Part shown: positions 49,032-51,699 of the stretch, in pieces
How the letters are laid out: the number at the start of each line of letters is the position of its first letter
Numbering within the stretch: position 1 is the stretch's first letter
Assembly: GCA_017935905.1 (NCBI GenBank)
Contig: JAGBGO010000076.1
Coordinates: forward strand, 1 to 51,699
DNA from: Clostridia bacterium
Lineage (GTDB): Bacteria > Bacillota > Clostridia > UBA1212 > UBA1255
DNA length: 51,699 nucleotides
Direction: 5' to 3'
Made by a program: the position numbers and the translations under genes
Notes under the pieces: generated by a model
What the model saw: only the letters and a program-made list of their open reading frames with translations
What the model was told of the DNA's origin: nothing
Database searches by the model: none

Positions 49032-50429
49032 ATGAAGAATAATTACCCAATCCGAAGACTACTGGCTATGTTCTTGCTTTTGGCAATGGTGGTATCCGTT
49101 TCGGCGTGTGGTGACAATGGTGCTGCAGATTCTACAGAAGTACCGTCTGCGGAAGCTTCCGGTGATGTTACCAATCCTACAGCGGGAAGCGGAACAAAAC
49201 CCACTGCCCAGGCGACCCAAAAACCGTCGCAAGGTGCCACGAGCAAGCCTACGCAGGCTGCTACCAGCAAACCAACTGTTGCGCCAACTGCTGCACCGGC
49301 TACGGGTAACGAGAAACCGGACGTAAGTGCTTCTCTTGGCAATTACAAGGACGTGAAGATTTATGACAAATTCGGCACCTGGCCGCTCAAGACCGGTAAA
49401 GAATATTATTCTTCGGAGGTTGGTACCTGGTTTACCATTTGGTGGGATGATCCACGCACGGCTACCGGCCAGTTTCATTGGTATGACGAATGCCGTTTGA
49501 AACCGGTGGACTACGGCTATTATTCCGGTGCAAATCAAGCGTACGTTACGTCTGTATTTGCACGGTTAAAGTATATCGGTATTGACTTCTTACTTTTAGA
49601 CGATACCAACGGTCACTGGAATGATAATGGTGTCATTGCCAGAAATATGGTGGTTTGCTTTAAAGTGGCAGAGAAATTAAAGGGCTTCGCACCGAAGATT
49701 GCCATTGCTACAGGCGCCCCTCTTCGCGACGGCGACACGGCGCAACAGCAGAAAGAGTTTGACGAATACTACAAGCACTATAACAAATATAAAGATTATT
49801 TCTACAAGTACAATGGCAAACCCTTATTGGTGAACTACATTGCAGGCGTTGCCAACGCCCGATACAATGACAGCCGTTTTACCATCCGTTACGGTACAGG
49901 TTTGATTTCTTGGCAGAACAAAGCTTCTGATCAATCGATTTTCAAAACGCAAGGCAACTGGGGCTGGGTATTCGACACCCAGAATAAGGGCTCTGAAATT
50001 ATGGGTGTACAGCCCGGTTACAACAAGCCCGGTATGGAGTCTGCCGTTGTTAAGAGAGAAGGCGGTAAGCATTATATTGAGCAGTGGTTGGCTGCAATCA
50101 AAGCCAATCCGAAAGTGATTATGATCCCCAGTTACAATGATCACTGCGAGGAAACCGGTTGGGAGGCAACTGTGCCTGTTGAGAAGGCCGGCGCCGGTTT
50201 AGATGAAGTACCCGCAGGTGAAGATCCATATTTGTACGAGAAGATTACCGAGGCGTATTTAGCCCTTCGTTACGGTTACATTGACGGTTTCTTCTACAAA
50301 GTAGAGGGCACTTCCCAAGTGTATAAATACACGGGCGGCGCTTTGAAGAAAGTAGATGCTTCTGCTGCCGGAAAGAATCCTGTGATTCTTCTTCCAAAAG
50401 GCTACATTGAGTGGGAGCAAAGCAGATAA
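49032..50429 (+). CDS. Glycosidase-like TIM-barrel lipoprotein paralogue
   Basis: 465 residues. Lipoprotein signal with lipobox VSAC (Cys26) and a Thr/Pro/Lys/Gln-rich linker (about 35-98), then the same catalytic-like domain as the preceding protein. Conserved are VGTWFTIWW, YDECRLKPVDYG, DFLLLDDTNGHWND, NYIAGVANARY, NWGWVFDTQN and PSYNDHCEETGWEA. The pair therefore arose by tandem duplication with one copy gaining (or losing) export. AGGGAGGT precedes ATG 49032. A hairpin terminator follows. Confidence 0.68.
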   Translation: MKNNYPIRRLLAMFLLLAMVVSVSACGDNGAADSTEVPSAEASGDVTNPTAGSGTKPTAQATQKPSQGATSKPTQAATSKPTVAPTAAPATGNEKPDVSASLGNYKDVKIYDKFGTWPLKTGKEYYSSEVGTWFTIWWDDPRTATGQFHWYDECRLKPVDYGYYSGANQAYVTSVFARLKYIGIDFLLLDDTNGHWNDNGVIARNMVVCFKVAEKLKGFAPKIAIATGAPLRDGDTAQQQKEFDEYYKHYNKYKDYFYKYNGKPLLVNYIAGVANARYNDSRFTIRYGTGLISWQNKASDQSIFKTQGNWGWVFDTQNKGSEIMGVQPGYNKPGMESAVVKREGGKHYIEQWLAAIKANPKVIMIPSYNDHCEETGWEATVPVEKAGAGLDEVPAGEDPYLYEKITEAYLALRYGYIDGFFYKVEGTSQVYKYTGGALKKVDASAAGKNPVILLPKGYIEWEQSR

Positions 50430-50450
50430 GTCAGATAAATCGTGCGTTAT

Positions 50451-50503
50451 AAACGGAATGGGTTTCCGCTGATTTTTAAGGTGGAAAATCTGTTCCGTTT
50501 TTT
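50451..50503 (+). terminator. Terminator after the glycosidase-like pair
   Basis: AAACGGAA (50451-50458) pairs with TTCCGTTT (50493-50500), with an inner TTTCC/GGAAA helix, followed by further T residues to 50503. Confidence 0.8.
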
Positions 50504-50528
50504 GTAAAGACGCATAAAATAGTTTTCC

Positions 50529-50557
50529 TTGCAAATCGAAACTAAACCTGTTATATT
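50529..50557 (+). promoter_or_regulatory. Promoter of the last gene
   Basis: TTGCAA (50529-50534), a 17-base spacer and TATATT (50552-50557), about 35 bases before the start codon. Confidence 0.65.
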
Positions 50558-50591
50558 GAAAAAGCATTTTTGAGGAGTAGCAGTTTCTTTT

Positions 50592-51699
50592 ATGGAGCAA
50601 GAACGCATTTATAATACAGCGGTAGAACTGACCAAAAGTAAACGCGCAATTGATATTAAGCGCGCGATGGACCTGTTTGCAAGCATCCCGGCATATAAGG
50701 ATGCCGGAAGCCAGGCGCAAGCTTGCCGGAAAAGGTTGGAGGCACTTGCTCAGGTAGATCTTCGTATACCTAAAGAAAGCGAGCAGAAAACATTTGCCAA
50801 TTTGCGTCTTGTTATGATTTTCCTGGTTGTTTGTAGTTTATTTGGTGCTGCGATGACTTTCTTGCCGAGAGAGAAGAAAGAAAATATTCCTGCACCTTTT
50901 GCGGAACCCACAGACACTTATGATTCAACGCTGACTTCTACGCAGAAACCGATGGGTATAGACTTATTTTACACAGCACATCCTACGGTTACGATTGTGG
51001 CGACTGCATCTCCCACAATGCCCACGACAACGGTAACGTCTATTCAAACGTTGCAACCTACGGTGATGACTACCGTGCAGCCTACACAAACACCCACACT
51101 CACACCCATCCCCACGCCCACGCCCTCGCAAACACCTTCAGGTGCAAGCGCGATGCATACTGTTCTATTTGGCGCCTATGAGCAAGACAACAACACGTCT
51201 AATGGCGCAGAACCGATTGAATGGATTGTAATCGATGAACAGGACGGAAGAACTTTATTGTTGAGCAAATATGCCTTAGATGCGAAACCGTTTCATAGCG
51301 CGCCATACGACTCTATGGATTTTATATATTGGAGCGGGTGCACGATGCGCATTTGGCTCAATCAAACGTTTCTGGAAAGTGCCTTTTCGAAAGAAGAACA
51401 GGAACAAATTTATCTTACAACCGTGAACACAGCCGTTCATGCCGAAGGATCCTTTGATACGCAGGATAAAGTTTTCCTTCTTTCTTATCAGGAAGCCAAT
51501 CAACTTCGAAATCAATTTCCGGAAACAAATATTTTGATTCCGGACGTAACGGATTCTGCACGGGCCTTGGCTGGTGAAAACGTGTCCGCTTGGTGGCTGC
51601 GAACCAACGGAATGGGATGGGATAATACACATTACGTCTCTGGAACAGGTTCTATTAGTTACGATGGTGGCATGTCGCCTCGAACCACGCTTCTTGTTC
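50592..51699 (+). CDS. DUF6273-like membrane protein (3' truncated)
   Basis: The frame is open from ATG 50592 to the end of the window (369 codons), so the gene continues outside it. Order: a helical, tetratricopeptide-like N-terminus (about 1-60), one membrane helix (about 78-94), and a long Pro/Thr linker (about 115-185). Then comes a domain with VLFGAYEQD, PIEWIVIDEQDGRTLLLSKYALD, MRIWLNQTFLESAFS and SAWWLRTNG, which is the DUF6273 pattern seen in many clostridial surface proteins. Function unknown. The ribosome binding site (GGAG near 50573) is rather far upstream, so the start is somewhat uncertain. Confidence 0.8.
   Translation, partial: MEQERIYNTAVELTKSKRAIDIKRAMDLFASIPAYKDAGSQAQACRKRLEALAQVDLRIPKESEQKTFANLRLVMIFLVVCSLFGAAMTFLPREKKENIPAPFAEPTDTYDSTLTSTQKPMGIDLFYTAHPTVTIVATASPTMPTTTVTSIQTLQPTVMTTVQPTQTPTLTPIPTPTPSQTPSGASAMHTVLFGAYEQDNNTSNGAEPIEWIVIDEQDGRTLLLSKYALDAKPFHSAPYDSMDFIYWSGCTMRIWLNQTFLESAFSKEEQEQIYLTTVNTAVHAEGSFDTQDKVFLLSYQEANQLRNQFPETNILIPDVTDSARALAGENVSAWWLRTNGMGWDNTHYVSGTGSISYDGGMSPRTTLLV

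Noticed and set aside
1..51699. tRNA, rRNA, insertion sequences, integrases or prophage genes
   Set aside because: None recognised on either strand; no transposase, integrase or phage structural motifs were seen.

Overview
The window looks like chromosome of a strictly anaerobic, Gram-positive Clostridia-type bacterium, probably a gut or sediment commensal. The evidence is lipoproteins with classical lipoboxes, sortase-type C-termini (IPVTG, QPPTG), Spy0128-like isopeptide pilin modules, strong AGGAGG ribosome binding sites, sigma-A-like promoters, an NAD-type glutamate dehydrogenase, and a superoxide reductase / flavodiiron / rubredoxin oxygen-defence block. I see no rRNA, tRNA, IS, prophage or CRISPR. 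The window starts inside one gene and ends inside another.

Layout. 1-4040: cell-surface block of LamG-like proteins with Pro/Thr linkers (a tandem duplication with duplicated terminators) and a metallo-beta-lactamase-fold lipoprotein. 4144-7644: a tightly overlapping operon of a PlsC-type acyltransferase, an acyl-adenylating ligase, an acyl carrier protein, and a protein fusing an LRAT-like acyltransferase to an Sfp-type phosphopantetheinyl transferase; I regard this as the most interesting system here. 7660-13264: an alpha/beta hydrolase, a phosphodiesterase-LamG lipoprotein, a PIG-L deacetylase, a beta-helix lipoprotein and a DUF523 protein. 13461-20515: glutamate dehydrogenase (minus), a PadR/DUF1700/DUF4097 envelope-stress-like operon, uracil permease and upp, and two PHP phosphoesterases, followed by a decayed hydrolase fragment. 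20636-28224: a LuxR-type regulator, a four-cysteine small protein, and a 1924-residue VWA/pilin-module adhesin. 28363-31841: a lysophospholipase-like hydrolase and a convergent minus-strand group (aldo/keto reductase, polysaccharide deacetylase, membrane protein).

31912-36610 is an oxidative-stress and iron block: a superoxide reductase fused to a BFD-like domain, a divergent Crp/Fnr regulator with a palindrome placed like an activator site, an Fe-S protein, a four-domain flavodiiron protein, ferritin and rubredoxin. 36683-40098: a PiT phosphate transporter with its PhoU-like partner, and an NhaC-type antiporter. 40392-43167: a zinc-ribbon kinase with an HTH partner, divergent from thyA-folA. 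43386-44252: a small island (SHOCT membrane protein, mini HTH protein) with different codon habits. 44405-51699: purN-purD, a cell-wall amidase, a pair of glycosidase-like paralogues (one cytoplasmic, one lipoprotein), and a truncated DUF6273-like membrane protein.

Two signals are not explained by genes. First, the octamer GTAAAATG occurs about 26 times on the two strands, where about 2 would be expected. Second, several intergenic gaps (4061-4123, 13254-13426, 28240-28335, 40166-40340, 43191-43266) are built from one locus-specific word repeated in alternating orientation. All functional calls come from reading motifs; no database search was run.
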